The notes under the pieces are model-generated. The model saw nothing but the letters and a program-made list of their open reading frames with translations. It had not been told where the DNA came from and did not search any database. A stretch of 64,000 nt of DNA from Tubiluchus corallicola (taxonomy: Eukaryota > Priapulida > Priapulimorpha > Priapulimorphida > Tubiluchidae). A program made the position numbers and the translations under genes. Positions within the stretch are counted from its first letter, which is position 1. Every line of letters begins with the position of its first letter. This document shows, one piece after another, positions 35,101 to 50,100 of this stretch. The stretch spans positions 124,001-188,000 of the forward strand of contig JAQGDQ010000217.1 of the NCBI GenBank assembly GCA_030141605.1. The letters run 5' to 3'.

Positions 35101-38100
35101 GATTTTTCTTTTTCTTTGTAATGCTTTTATTTTACTGTTACATCAGTCTAACAAGCTCTACTTACAGAGTGGTTTGCGACACAGTGGTATGTGATGAACA
35201 AGATTTAAAATTATCATTAAATTTTATAGACTAAAATTTTCTGCCCATTGCAATAATTTTGCACAAAATTTGTATTTGTGATAATGTGGTAATTATGTGT
35301 CGCATCGAAGTAAAATAAATTTGAATTTGAACTTGTCTCTAAACAACAATAATTTCTGATTCAGGATTGACTATTTTGATGAAGCGGGCAGTGAAGTAAG
35401 CAGCACTGTTGCAGATTTCTCCAAGAGTGTGTATCAACCTGCAACATTTACAACTAAAATCCTGCAGCTCTTTGGTGTAGCATTGTTCTCTGATGATTTT
35501 CCTTCTTCTGCCAGAACTCATTCACAAGGTTCAAGTGATTATAGTCCAACAGCAATGCCTGAATCGCCATCTGTAAGCTGTAGTTTTGTTGCTCTTATAT
35601 TCAGTTTTTCTGCATTTTAAATAAATACCTTTTCACGTTATTGTACCTATATTACTAAATTTTTCACACTTTCTTACTTTTGAAATATCCATATTTATTC
35701 AAAGCTGTTTACAGTTTTCTGTGTGCCTAATTAAATTACAATACTTAAAAAAAGCTAGGTAACTGGCCATTGACATGCCAAGTATTTGTTAGCCCTATGT
35801 CTTTTGTTTAACGAAAAAGCTTGCAGTTGCAGATGATGAATTTGTAGTAATTAAAAATTTTTGTTTCTGATATGTGGATTATCCCTTCAAAATTAATCAG
35901 CAGCTTTTAAGTCTAATACTAGCTGGCTTCTGGGCCATTGCTACATTATGTTACAGTTTTTACTATTGCTGTGTTACAAATTTTAGGCTTTAACCCTTAC
36001 CCCACTTAAAATGTTACTGTTTATGCATATGTTGATCCTTTTGTTCACCTTTGACTTTCATTGTCACCCAGGATGACTCACATTATCTTGATTCTTTGTG
36101 TGTATTTCAGTCTTCTTTTCTACACTGGAGCCTTGTTATTACATTTTTATGCAAATCATCATGACCAGTTTTGCCCAAGGTCGTGAAAAGGTTTTGAAAA
36201 CGCTGTGTGATTCAAAAATCATTTTACATTTAAATCAAATACATTTGTCTATTAAAGTTCACAATAACCCCAAAAAGAGATGTGACCTAACACCCTGAAG
36301 TTATTTTTAACTATAACATTTATAATTTTTAAATATTTAACACTGCCAGAGTTGTTTCAACAACAATGCCAACTATAAAAACATCATCAAAAGTCTACAA
36401 TTTTGCAGAATTTGAGTTTTCCATCTGAGATTTCCCGGGATTCTCCAGAACAGACGTACCAGTCCAGTCCAATTGTGATTGCCAAACTTACAGGCAAACA
36501 TGAGCTTAAGGTTAAACTAAAACAAAACGATACCATTAATGGTCCAAAGGTAAGGACTTTTATCAGAGAGTAAAGCATTTATGACTTTGTTTCTGTGTTG
36601 GCCATAGTGATAGCCGGTATGTTAGTTTTTTATAATGAATATCACGAAGACGTTTCTTGTAAACCTTCCTCCACTAATCTGCTGTTAAAAGAGCCTTTTC
36701 TTCAGTATTATTAAAACTGTTATTTTGGGAGCATGAAGGTTTTGTAGATATATTGTATATATATATATTAAGTAACTTACATTGATCAAATTGTGTCAGC
36801 TTTTGCTACATTTTTATGTATTTAACATTTCTTAACAATGCTTCATTTATTAATACAATGTTACCTTTATATTTTATTTCAGTTTGAACTTGATGGTTTT
36901 TTGGGATATGTTAATTTTTTTTTATCGCCCAAACAAGTTCACATTATTGTTGATATGGTCTGTGGACTCCTCTTTCCTGGTAAGCATTTTCATATATTCT
37001 CATATCTTAAATATCATAATGAGTACATTATTACAGATATGATCACTATACACTGCTCAGACTTGCTCATTCCTTTTTTATGCCATAAAGGTAGGACTTC
37101 GTGTGCACATAATGTATGATGACTTATCAACATATTTGTGAGAATACTGAGCTTATTAGCAAAGCTTCATGGCACACTTTCAGCCATTTTTGGAAGCCAT
37201 GACACTGTCGAAATTTCAGCATGATAGTGATCAAGAAAAATTTCAATGATGGCATTATCTTATTGTTGTACTATTAGTTGGAAAAGAAACCACGGATTCT
37301 GGATGCATAACATTTTGCAGGGGAGAAAACAATACAGTGTGTACAACCACTTAGTGAAAGAACTACAACTACATGCAAAACAACACAATTATCACTTTTA
37401 CCTCACCGAAACTCAAATGAAAGAAATATTATTGTATGTAGGTCATGGAGTGACCAAAATTCATCTAATCAGGAAGCTAATCACCGAAAATTGTCACCGC
37501 AAAGCCGGAAAACTCACTAAATCACCTAGGTAGTGACGGCTGGTGACTTCTAATCTGCATATTGCTGTTTGATATATGTATTCACAGCACATATTACGCT
37601 TTGCTCATTGCGTGCTCATTAAGATTTCATAGTGATAGATGATGCTTTTTTGGTCTGTAAAACATTGGCACTGTTTGTTGATCTACAAGTATTGATCTGC
37701 AAATGATCATTTTTTGCAGAAATGGAAGACAGCAGCAACATTGTACAATCCAAGAATAAGCCAATGCAGCTAGATGATTATGAAAGGATTGAATCAGAAT
37801 TGCAGCGACAGCTTAACACTACACAGCAGGGAAAGCACACGCTACTTACTACTCAGCCATTGAGTAAGATTTGTGCAATTTCTTGTTGATGTTTTCTTAA
37901 CTAACTGGCCATTTTTGTTTAGATGTGCAACTTTGTGAGTGTTTGTGCTAACTCACAAGGAATTTGAAAAATGAAATTTTACATGATTATCATCATTACT
38001 GTTGCAGTTAGATGTCTTAAATATTAATTGTGATTTTCAGTGTTTTGTGAGGCCTTCAATTTGAACAGAAATGCTATTTGAGAAAATATTTTCTATTTTT

Positions 38101-41100
38101 GTTTCTGCGGTTGTAAATGTTTTGAGTCATTGAAATGCAAAATATACATACTACTGCATGAGTTGTAAACTTGTCATTCAAAAATTTTTATTTATGTATT
38201 TTTATGTTACGTGTTATTAATTATTGTTGAGTGATGTGCCTGACTGTAAACTTACACAGTGCCTGGTATGGCGATTGCCAGAAACACTTGTACCGGATTG
38301 TGTCCATGCAACTGCGTGTCTCGCCTCAACCATAATAGATTAAGTAGGCTGTGGCATGGGGTGCGACTACAATTTCGACTATGACTTGCTGAGGGCCATG
38401 GGGAATAAAAATGGCATTTAATATCAGCAAATTACTGCTATCCCTTCGTTGCATTAATCCAAGTCTGCAATCTGCTTTACTTTCATGTAAAGACTGCATG
38501 TTACTTATTGTTTCATTAAATGTGCAAAGTATAGGATCTTCGATTACCGTGAGTAGACAAAAGTATGAAATGGAAAAATAGAAAAATTATGATATACAGT
38601 TTGAGGATAATGCTAAGGTGTTGTTATTAGTAGCATGTTTTTTATTGTTTTATTAATTATTCTAGATTTAGACGAGAACTACTTTCCAGTGGAAACTGGT
38701 AAGCTCACCACATCAACTACTGCTAGCATGACGTCAAGTGCTGTTAGTAATGCCAGCTCAGTTCCTACAGCACAGTCTGATTTTGATTGTAAGTAATTAT
38801 TGGTTTTTTTTAAGTAAAATTTTTGAATAAAAGTTACAAAATTGCAGTGCGTCTAGGTAGCAAATAAAAAGTTTAAAAATCCTAGCAGTATTATTGCTTA
38901 TTTCATTTGCTACATGGTTTTCTAAAAATCATTAATATTAGTTTAACAAATTGGCAATTATGAAAAAAATAAGAAAAATTTTTGATATAAAAACACCCTC
39001 TTGGATATGAATACTTTTGTACTTGGTAATTATATAAACTGCATGTGCATAGTATTTCAGTCAACTGTTCAATGTAAAATATGTAGTGTCCCATTGTACC
39101 ACAGCTGTGGTTAGTGCATTGAGAAAATTTGTTCGAAGTTTTAAGTTTTACATTGCATGGTTGCTGTTAAAAAAATGCTACAATCTGATGCCCTTATTAC
39201 TAAAATACACATTCTAATCATGTCATTAATTTTTGATGTAGATGGTGTTCCAAACTACTATGGCGAGGTATCACTTCCCAGTGAACCATCACATCGCACA
39301 CCGCGGAAGAGTCCACCTCACATGAGCAAGCAATGCCAATTTAAAAGTACTGACTTTCTTGAGTTTCCTTCTTGTATTTTCTGTATGGAAAAGGATGTGC
39401 TTGTGAGAATGTGTGTATGTGTGTGTCTAATGTACGTGCATTAAGTGTGCATATAGCTGAAAAATAAGATTATTGTATTTTCTCGTAGTAACTGTTTAAA
39501 CGGTGGATTAAATAGCAAAAGTATCAGTGAATTTCTTACTTTTTTGGCAATTTAATAGCTTTAACTATGAAACACATATCAATGTAAAAAGTACATGATT
39601 TTGGATTTTTCTGTTATAATGAGTTATTACAGGGTTTTGTGAGCTCTTTATACCTGCATAGCTTTTAATACATACAAGAAACATATGCTTGCGCCTATGC
39701 CTGTGCTTGTGTGGACACTAGACTGCGCAGCAGCAATTCATAATTTTTGATTCAAGGTTCTTCTGATTTCTCCAGTTTATTGCATTTTTTGTTGTAGGTT
39801 TTCCTGTTCACGATGAAACACTAGGTGATTTAACAAGCTATAAACTTAAAGTCAGTTGCCTATCGATTACAATACTACATGAAGATCTGACAGCAAGTGC
39901 AGAGATTAACTATGGTAATTAACTACTAATTTTTTCATAAAGAATTCATTGTGCAACGTCAGATGAGCAAAATATTTTAGTATAAAACAAAGTGTTTCTT
40001 GTAAAAGTTTGTAACAAAAAGTATCAGTTTATTAAAAAATAATTAGGGATTGGCAGAAGGGATTGGCTCGAAAGTGTTTTCATCTGATAAATGATGCATG
40101 TTTTTATAGGTCATCATGGCATTGAGCAGTTAGATGGTACGAGTGTTCGCGCAGATGAGAAACAGAAGCGGCTGGCTGATGAGTTTTTCTCTGCTGTGAT
40201 GGGTATCAGTGTAGCTGGGTACACAAACAAGTTAGATATGTTACGGGAAACATTCGCAAAAGCTTGTTCATCGGATCACTTAAGGTACTGAAGCACAGTA
40301 ATTTAGCTTAGCTGCATGTAGCTTTAAAAAAATACACCATCAGGGAAATGCTAGATCTTGTACGTACGAGTTACCAAAAATGGTTATATGCAGTTGTTTG
40401 TGATTTATCTTTCCTGTAGCTTTTTCTTACATTTGCTTCTGTAGGTTGATTGCCACGCCTGTTACAATCAAATGTCAGGAGAAAAAGTCATCTACGTGCC
40501 GTAGCCTGGTGGCCAGTGTTACAGCTGGCAGCATGGAAGTAATCGAATGTTTGTTTGAGAAGTCACCAAATTCAACCTCTCAGGATGGCCCACTTAGCGA
40601 TCTAACCATGTCTTATTACAGCGAAGTAATTAATTGCAGTTCCTAAAACATACTTTAACCTGGAATTGTTGTGTACATTAATACACAGTAAATGACTGTC
40701 AAATTTTCCACATTTTCTGAAACATGAATTCTGCAGGCATTAGATGTAGTCACCTGGATATTACTTTTCATTATTGATAAACCTATCAAATGCAAAAACT
40801 GAATGTGCAATTTTAGATTTGTGTCCACTTGTTTTATTTCAGTTGTTACGATTCACTAGTCCCAGTACTTCAGTACCAGCAGCAACAGTTTGCGTTCAGA
40901 CACTAGAGAAATTAGTAACACGTCAGGTTGGTATAAAATGCCAGGTTATAATTTTGTGACATACATCAAAGTGGCCTCGTATATTATTTTGTTTTATGAT
41001 AGTGGTTAGATGTGAGGTTTGGTTGATTTAAATCAGAAACGATTAAAAATAGATGTTTGATAGATCTAAATGGAGCCAGCTTTGAAGAATTGAATATTTA

Positions 41101-44100
41101 AGAAGGTGTACCATTCAGTTATGGTTGCTTTGCCTGTTTGATTTAAATTGCTTAGTCACAATAACCACATTTCACAGTATGTTAAAAATTTCCAAAGCAG
41201 TCCATTTAATAAGAAAGTCCAAAGATAAATTGAAGATGATGACATTTTTAATAGCCCCATAGAACTAATGTTTTTACGCAACAACAACATTTAACGCTAT
41301 AAAGCAATGGAACAATATTGAAGAATTAAATGATTATCAATTTTAAAAAACCCTAAAACATAATCTACTGTCAAAATATTTGTGATCTCCTCAACTCTGT
41401 GTTATAAGTAAACTTGTTATGCTTGCATTGTATCAGAATGTAAAACATATATGTAAGCTCGCATCTATTCAGTTTATATTTATTATTATATCTGAAGTTA
41501 TTTATTATTTGATGTTTATATATAACTGTTATTTGGCATGTTTGTTCCAACATAAATTATTTGATGCTTATCATTTCTCGAAACAGTTTAGTATAAAATA
41601 CTTATTCAAGTCTAGTCTAAGTAAATTGTTCAAGCTACATAAATTTCTGTGTAATAATTTGCTTAGTGGGACGACTAGTAGCTTGCCTCTTCGTCCCCCT
41701 CATAATGTTATCTAATTTATATTGAAATTGAGATCCTTTTGTATGTATACTATGGTTGCTATGCATTGTGAAATAAGCATTCTTATCATCTTAGCTTAAT
41801 ACTGTTCGATTAAATAAGCATAGGATCTTTACAGGTCACATAGTGTGTTGAATTAACTGCTCAGTAGTGTGTGTTTTAACAAAAAAGTATTATTTATATA
41901 GGTGGTGTTAGCCGGCAATAAGCTGTATAACACTTGTAGCCGATAATTCAATACTAGTCTTACTTCATCGATAAGCTAGGTATTGAGAAAAGGTTCTATG
42001 GCAAATGGCAAATCCTCAGACCAGAACTGTACTATAAATGTAAAGTTGTGCCAATAAGTGTTACTTGGGTAATTATCTGGATATTCGCATTCAAGATGTG
42101 GGACACGTATTGCAAACAGCTACATTTTTACACTCAACCAATGTGTGTTTGGTCAAATACATCCAAATGCAAATGCTCAGTAATGTCTAGTTAAGTTACT
42201 TCCATAACTGCTTTAATTGTGTTATTTGTCGTGTAGGGGAAAAGTGCAGGTCGTTATTCATCTGGCCACCCAAAAACTGAAGTACAGATTATATTGGACA
42301 AATTCACCTCTGAGGTAGACATTTCGATTGTCGACAGGCTTCACTCTCTTCTCAATCCTCATTTACTTGTCAATTCACCAAATGGTTTTCAAAAACCTAC
42401 TCCTGTGAGTCTAACAGATGTACGTATCTTGTATATTGTGTGATAATAGTAGTTAGTTTAGAATTATGATAACTAAAACTATTTTTAATGATTATTTTTC
42501 TAATTAGAAAATAACCATAATTGATGTTGGAAACACTCAGTTTTTCTTTGTTTATGTGGATTATTTTTTTAACTACATTAAAATGTGTTAATATATTAAT
42601 CTTTAAAATCCTTTTAAAATATATTATATAACTTTTCAACATATACAGATTGCCCCTAATAAATTCCAATAGCCATTCAAGGCCAATAAATGTTGGTAGT
42701 GTAGCCAAACTAAAATGTTTTCTGGATGTAACCAACAGAGATACACGTATTTATTATAGGCTTGTATAGCTGTATAGATTCTCCATCAATGAAAGAAAAT
42801 AGCCTCTGGAATTTCCAGCAGTGTGCTGGCTGATTAATCCAACCAAGCAGCAGTTTTCTTGGTTGTCACCCCTCAATTATGTCACAAGGCAGAGGTTTTC
42901 TTAGATTATGCATGCTAACAGACATTGTGGCCGCTCAGTCTGTCTTGTCTCATGAATCTATGTGATTGCGTAAACTAGGAAGTAATTTATATTCTATATG
43001 TTTGTAAGTGCAGTTCCAAATTCAAAAAGCTGCAATGACCTTGATTGCCCAGGTAATACGTCACTTTTTGCAATAAAAATCAACATTGCATCGTAAGTAC
43101 ATTAGTACTAAAATTCTGGTTGATATAACTCGATTTGTTTATATGTGTATTAGTCTTAGCATGACTTATATTTCAGGGCCCACATTCATTCTTCTCGCAA
43201 GCATTCATCGATGATCATTCACCGGAAGAGAAGCTTGTGTCATTACGGGTATCTAGTCCTTTTGCTGTCCTTAACGTTCGTTTTCCCATCGCTGATTTGA
43301 GACTTGAACAGAACCAGCGGCCTTGGTGGCAACGAGCTTTAAGGAAAGAAGTGCTGATACTGGAATGCTGTGATGTGGACTTTCATACTGTCCTGGGCCA
43401 TGACGATGTCCACAAACTGGAGTTTACAGCAAAAGACGTGCATGGTAATTAATATATGGCTACGCTAAACTTTGGTCAGCTAAATTTTTCAAGAAAATTT
43501 TTGCTTTACTGCATTCATATAGAGTGTACCATAAACGATCTCCCAGGGTTTGGTAAAATCAAATTTTCATCATTTTCACTTCTTCAGTATTTTCGCTGTT
43601 GTTAGACACATTAGAAACATTGTTTGAAATTAACACCTAACTTTGGCCAAGCCTTAGAGAATGATTGGAAAGTAGACTAAGAAATAACTTAGCAGTATAA
43701 TTTTGCAGTAAAATTATTTTCGAGTAGACTTGAACAGAAAAATAATTTTATTAATGTTTTCTATTAATCGTGCATGGAAAAAGTTTTTCTGATTTCAGCC
43801 TTCCCGGAATCTGCCATATGCCACATATCAAAAACATAAATTATAGAGAACACCGTCTAAATTTATGGCCCTTTCCAAGTTTTATCAACAAATATATACA
43901 TGTATATTTATATTTACATACATATATAAAATCTATGTGAATGTATTGATATACTAAGGGCTGTGAGAGTGTTTCGTCAGTACATGGCCAACTTATGGTT
44001 TTCAGTGCTTCTGCTTTGAATTCTCTGATTACCTTTTCCTTTTAGATCATAAATTATAAGTAAATACATGTTTTTGCTTTCTAGCCTTATTTCAAGAATG

Positions 44101-47100
44101 TGCTGACAAGGGCTCCATATCTGTTGCACGGATAAGCCGTGGAATGGAAAGCGAAGCGCCATATTCACAGAGATATGAGAGTTTTGACTGGCCGAGGTAA
44201 TATGTGATCTGCAGTGCTAAAAATATTGTATTTTGATTTGACATTTTTGTATAAGGTACTTATACAATTTATGGTAGCATGGGTTATTTTCCACTGCAAT
44301 GCTCTGAAATTTGCCATATATTGCATTAGCGTATGAATTGAGCATGTCATATTGACTGGTCTTTTTTAATCTTACATATTCTACAAAGTTCAAAATATTT
44401 TAGTTACAACTCTTATAAAATGTGGACTATAGTGACATGTCTAACGTTTCAAACCGTATAGTTTTTTTAATTGTAATTATTCATTGTATTGCAGTAGAAA
44501 CATCTGATATTGTAAACTTTGCAATATGTTTAATTTAACTTGAAACCTGCTTTAAACCTAATACTCAAAACAGGTTATGGTCTCCCAGATATTCACAATG
44601 TATGCTTAAATTACACAAAGTACAGTTAGTTATCTGCTCCCGTTTTTGTTTACGTAGAGTTGTTCTGAAGTTTAACCATCGAGTACATCATTCTGTGCTA
44701 GAAGAAAATAACCAGAATGCTTCCTCCGATGAGTCTAACCCATCTTTGGATGATGCAAGTAAAAAAGAGAAACCATTTGAGGGCTTTCAGAAAAGTGAAC
44801 CGTCTCCTTTTTCTTCTCGAAAAGTTATGTACGATGGAGAAGAGGTAAGCGTTGCCAGAAAAATATCCCCGTATCCATATGAGAAAAGAAGAGAAAGCAC
44901 GAATTAAGTGTGATTTGGCTTTGATCTAATAATAGCATAAACATGATTTAGAACATGATCTTAAACACCATCATACTTTTGACTACAAAACATTATGAGC
45001 ATTTTTAAAATATTCGAAATTTGTTGCTTAGCAGGACAGCAAGTTTGAGCAATGAAAGACACTGCCCAGTTATCTGCAAATGAATACCTTAAACTACATA
45101 TTGTATATATAATATGTAAGCCTACAGTAACTTCAGTAAGTGTGATACATACAACGTTTATATTTAGTAAAACTCAGCATAAAAAGAATAAGAGAAATGA
45201 GATGTTACCCTACATTTGTGATTTGCTAAAGTTACACATGTTCATTGTTCACCACACTTGAAACTTCTAACAAACATCACCGCCATCATCAGCTAAAAGC
45301 TTAGAAAGGATACTTAACGTTTGTCTAGCTTGAATTTTCTAACTGTCTCTCTTTACCCCATGCCCCTCTTTGTCCTGATTTACGGACCAACTACTATTAC
45401 GTGAATGTCATAGTCAATTAGGTTTCCATGAGCGATCCATTTCAGTATTTAGTTTCAATGATTTTTATCCATATTCTTGATGTTGCAACTTGTTATTAAC
45501 TCTTGGGCTTTCCTTCTAGATGGTTATTCCCGGTGATAGGACAGACATGTTAGACTTTCAGGAGAAGACGGCTGCTCAAACAGAATTACTGCTGGAGTTA
45601 AATTTGCCCAACGTAAATACATTTTTTCCAGACAAACGCCTCTTCGAGATTATTTATAATAGGCAAGTGTTTGATCCATTAAATTTGCCTGATAATTTTT
45701 ATATTAGTAATGGTAAAAAATGGTGGTATGTAGTTACACTACCGAGGAGCAATTTTTAGGAGTAACAGTTTTAAAAGCTGTTAAAGATGAAAAACATTGA
45801 AATTTTTTTTACATTGAAATTTCAGAATGAATTTCGTACATAACACGCATTTGAAATGACTATGTTGTCATTGTCACCACATCTCCATTATCGTCTTCAC
45901 AATTACTGTCATTCTGATTGTCATTGTCAGAAATTATTCAAATATGACATGTATTTTTTTGTAAATTCACTGTTTATTATAAATAAGAAACCTGGTCATT
46001 TTTTGGTACTAACTAAGTGCACTTCTACATAGGTTGTGTAATGATCTGCTGCTATGGGAACCCCTAGCTCCTGCTCCGAAAGACAGACAAGATCTTCCAA
46101 TAACTCCATTTCACTTTGTCAATGACACAGAACAGTTTACTATGTGCAAAAGTGGCATACACGGCTCATGTATGGCGAGACATTTTCAACTTTTTAATTT
46201 ATTAGCTATTTATCTTTGACATTCTCTTTCATTTTTTGACATTCTAACATAGTATTTAATTAATTAATATCATGTGTTTCTTATTAGAAAAGTGCTTATG
46301 CTGCCTTTCAAAAGAGTGCATCAAATTCGTTAAAGAAGCATTGAGATTTTTTAGTAAATGTGAGCAAATAACTGCTTATGATACCCGGAGACTAAATTCA
46401 TATCGATTTTGCCTGGCTTTGTTTTCTTCTGTGCTCACTTCACTGCACGTTTAAATGTTGAGCATGACGTCACACAGATCTACTTCGACGCACTAAATGC
46501 TAAAATCCTCACTGTTTTGTGTAACTGTTTTTGTTTCTCTAGTCATTTACAGGTCAGCAGATCACTGGGAAGTTAAAGATTTCTTTGGCATGTGAACTCA
46601 TTTGTATGCACATAGTGGGTGACTTGAGACTTACTAATAGTATTTTCAAATCAGATAAGAGAGAAGTTCTTTAATGTGCCCGGTACACATTAAACCCATT
46701 CACTGAATTCTTATTGAGCAAATTGTTGAGTGCAGAGTCTGAAACAGTCGGGGATAATATACCCATAGAATAGTTTTACCAATAATTACAGTCATTTGTT
46801 TCTAGATGGTAATTGTCTTGTTGTGTGGTAACAATTTAATACAGAAATATGGTTTATTTGGGTTTAAACAAAATAAACTATTATTAATGGCACAAATTAT
46901 TTTTTTTTAAATTAAAATAAACATCTGTATTTTTTAATGTATCCTTGTATTCCCTGTAGGTTTTAATGCTGTACTTTAATTAAAAGTGATAAAGTTGACT
47001 TCAATGTAAACTTCTCATGAAATGTAGTAGTAGTGAGATAGAACAGTGCCTCCCTTTGGTAGAAATAGAATGGTGCAGGATAATGCGAAAAAAAATATTT

Positions 47101-50100
47101 GGGAACACGGTACATAGAAGAGGTAGAATAGAGATGCGTGTGGCGCGTGACTGCCTTAATAATATTTACACCACAGAATAAAGACTTGGCTAACTCTCTT
47201 TATTCTGTGACCTGTACAAAGCTTTTGGCTAATGAAGCTGATAAAGTTGGGAACTTTCCAAATAACAAAAGAGTTTAAATAAAATAATAGGGCAACCAAA
47301 TTTTAGTCTAATAGGCATATTGAGATTAATAATATTTTGACTTGAATGTTTAAAACAGTCTTGCTTTTCCTAGCACAATATTTGCAAATTAAAAAAAAAA
47401 ATCCTGGAAATATATTTCTAAGTTGCCTGAAATTTAGGTAATACCTCTTTTAAAGATTTAGAAAGTGCTGTCTGAAAGTCATTTTTACTGTCAGATGTAG
47501 ATATACATTATTTTGATAAAACTGACTTGTTAAAAATCAAATGTTATAATTTTACACTTTATACAGTATGGTCGTTTAGTGTATTTACTGAGTGTTAAAC
47601 AGTGCACCGACAATGCTTATGATCTGTGTGACATCATTAACCAATTAGAAGTGGCTTTATCGGCCAAAAGACGATGGCACATGACAGGTTATAGCATGAT
47701 ATGGATACGCTACAAAAACACGTACTTGTAAAAAAACCTCAGTGCCCTTTTTTAATTTTGCATCAGAAGTTTACTCTACAGTTCCTACACATGACAGGTC
47801 TTATTTGTTCCTTATCTCCAGCATTTAAGTTAGCTGATTGCTGACATTTTGCACTAGTAATTCTGGGTTCGAGTTCTGACTGAAAAATGTGTTCTGACAG
47901 AAAAACATTATAGCAGTAAGTTTCGAAAGTATGTATTGAAAAGTTTGTACGTATGTATTGAGGGCAAAGAGAATGTCTGATGCTAGTTGGTTATTTAACA
48001 AATTTGTCACTGATCGAATGGTAGTCATTGACAGTCAGTGACCTAGATGATTGTTTTTTGCCCAGTATGGTATTATTTGTAGTACACACATTATTATGAA
48101 GTAGACTGAACAAACATTAACACACTCAAAGTTTCAAACATGGACTGCTTAGGTGAGAAGTTTACTATCTAACATAATAGCTAATCTAACATTTGTAAGT
48201 TCTTCTTGTATCTTTTTCTTACAGTGCTAATATTTTCCTCTTTTTTTGTATAGTTGATTCCGATTCCGACTCAGATGATGAAATGTACAGAACAACATAT
48301 GAACAAAAGAAACGGAGCTCCAAAGCCCAGGGCAGTAAAACCGATAACTCAAGACCCAGTAAAGTTGCCGTTGTACTCAATATAACGCAAGGGCAAATGA
48401 CAGCAAGATCGTCAGTACAGGTGAACTTAAATGATAAATAACCATAAGATTTTTAAATTGTCATTAATTTCTTTTTTTTGAAAAACAGAAATTTATTTTT
48501 CCTCATGCACAGTTATAAAATCATTGAGTATATTGGTTATGTTTAGACATTCAAATTTTTTGCCATATGTACACTTTCTTCTGAATTACTTGTTAAAGTT
48601 TTTTTCTCAGGACACGGGAGGAACATTACATGGGTACCATGGTGAATTTGTCGTGCAGGTAGAAGATGCAAATTTGTTCACGGTTGTGTGCTACAAAGGT
48701 CAACCGGAGGTCGCATATATATCATTTACGACAAATCGCTTTGCGCTATTCCACAAAGGTTCGTATACATTCTTGTGGAAGCGGTTTAACTTACAACTAG
48801 ATTTCGGAGTTAACCTTGAAATATTTTAACATGAATTTTGATTTTACAGGGAAAATTGTTGACATGCCTGAAGCTCGTTTAGTTGAACGTGCTGTACTCA
48901 GATCTCCATCTCATCTACATAGGGTGCTATACAAGTCAGAAAGTGGTGTCTACACCAAGCTTTCAGGCATGGTGGGTACCGGTGGTGACAGTTTGGATAT
49001 GTTGAGTCTTGCAGTTAAGCTGAGTTCCAAGCTGGACTCATTAAAAAATATTAAGGTAATTAACTTTGGCTTGTAGTTTCCAATTCAGACGTGTCAGTAG
49101 TTAAGATTGTTCTTGTTAGAAGCCAATAGTGACGAAATGGTGAGGATTTGGTTTTCCCACAAGGTACCATTCAGCTTTTTATAGCATTACCGTTTGTAAA
49201 AACCCATTTTTTGTGTTTTATTGGTTGTAAATTTGAGTATTATACCAGTGGTATTTTTTTGAAATTCAAATCAGGAATCTTTTTTATTTATGCATTTGTA
49301 GGAGGTAGTGTTGGCGCTCTCTGTCCGTGGTGCCACATTACTGCACCGCGTTGTTCCACTCGGACAAACATGGTTAGAGCAGCTTATTGAGTTTTTTAAT
49401 GTGGAAGACTATCCGGTGCTTGGTTATACATTCCCGACAATCGTCACAGAATTGCATGCACATGTCCATAGCTGTGCTATTGACTATAGGTGGGTAAGGT
49501 TATTAGAAGAGGTATTTTTAGGTTTGTCTGGTTTATGTGTTTGTCAGATAGATTTTCTTGTCTATAATGTAAAATTTGTTTAATTGACTAAGAGTACAGA
49601 ACTTGCAAAGTTGTTATTGTCTATTATTTTTCAGAAATTTTACGATTAAAAGATTCAGAAATAAACGCTTAATTAGTTTTACTATCATTTTGAATGAATT
49701 CTGCATTTGATTATGCATTTTTCTAGATAATTAGGTTGGTAACAAAGAAAGAAATTTCTAACATTCTTTATACTTGTCTTGTGGTAATTATTAATTAGCA
49801 TGCTGGTTTTATTAACAGTTTCTTTTTATGGTATTAATTGTATTAGTAAGATGTGTTATTTCTAAAAATTAGTGGACAGTGGTTTGGCAGCCAAGTTTGC
49901 ATAAACTTAAGGATTACTGTGTACTATTGTCCATCTGTCTTTTGTTTTTAGACCTATCCATCTTCCATTACGAGCCCTGGCAACTATAGAATCATTTAGT
50001 GTGTCAAGCAACATTGTTGCCGAATCTGTTTCAAGTACATCGTTGTTAAAGTTCCTTCTTGAAGACGCTGGATTGTTCTTGTCTGATAAATCCAAAGTTG

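Noticed and set aside
42397-42735. 112-aa minus-strand ORF in an ATG2 intron
   Set aside because: Lys/Ile/Asn-rich AT-driven composition and no recognisable domain.
46167-48253. Extra ATG2 exon in intron 21
   Set aside because: Joining the donor at 46170 to 48254 already restores phase and the conserved DSDSDDE stretch, so none is needed.
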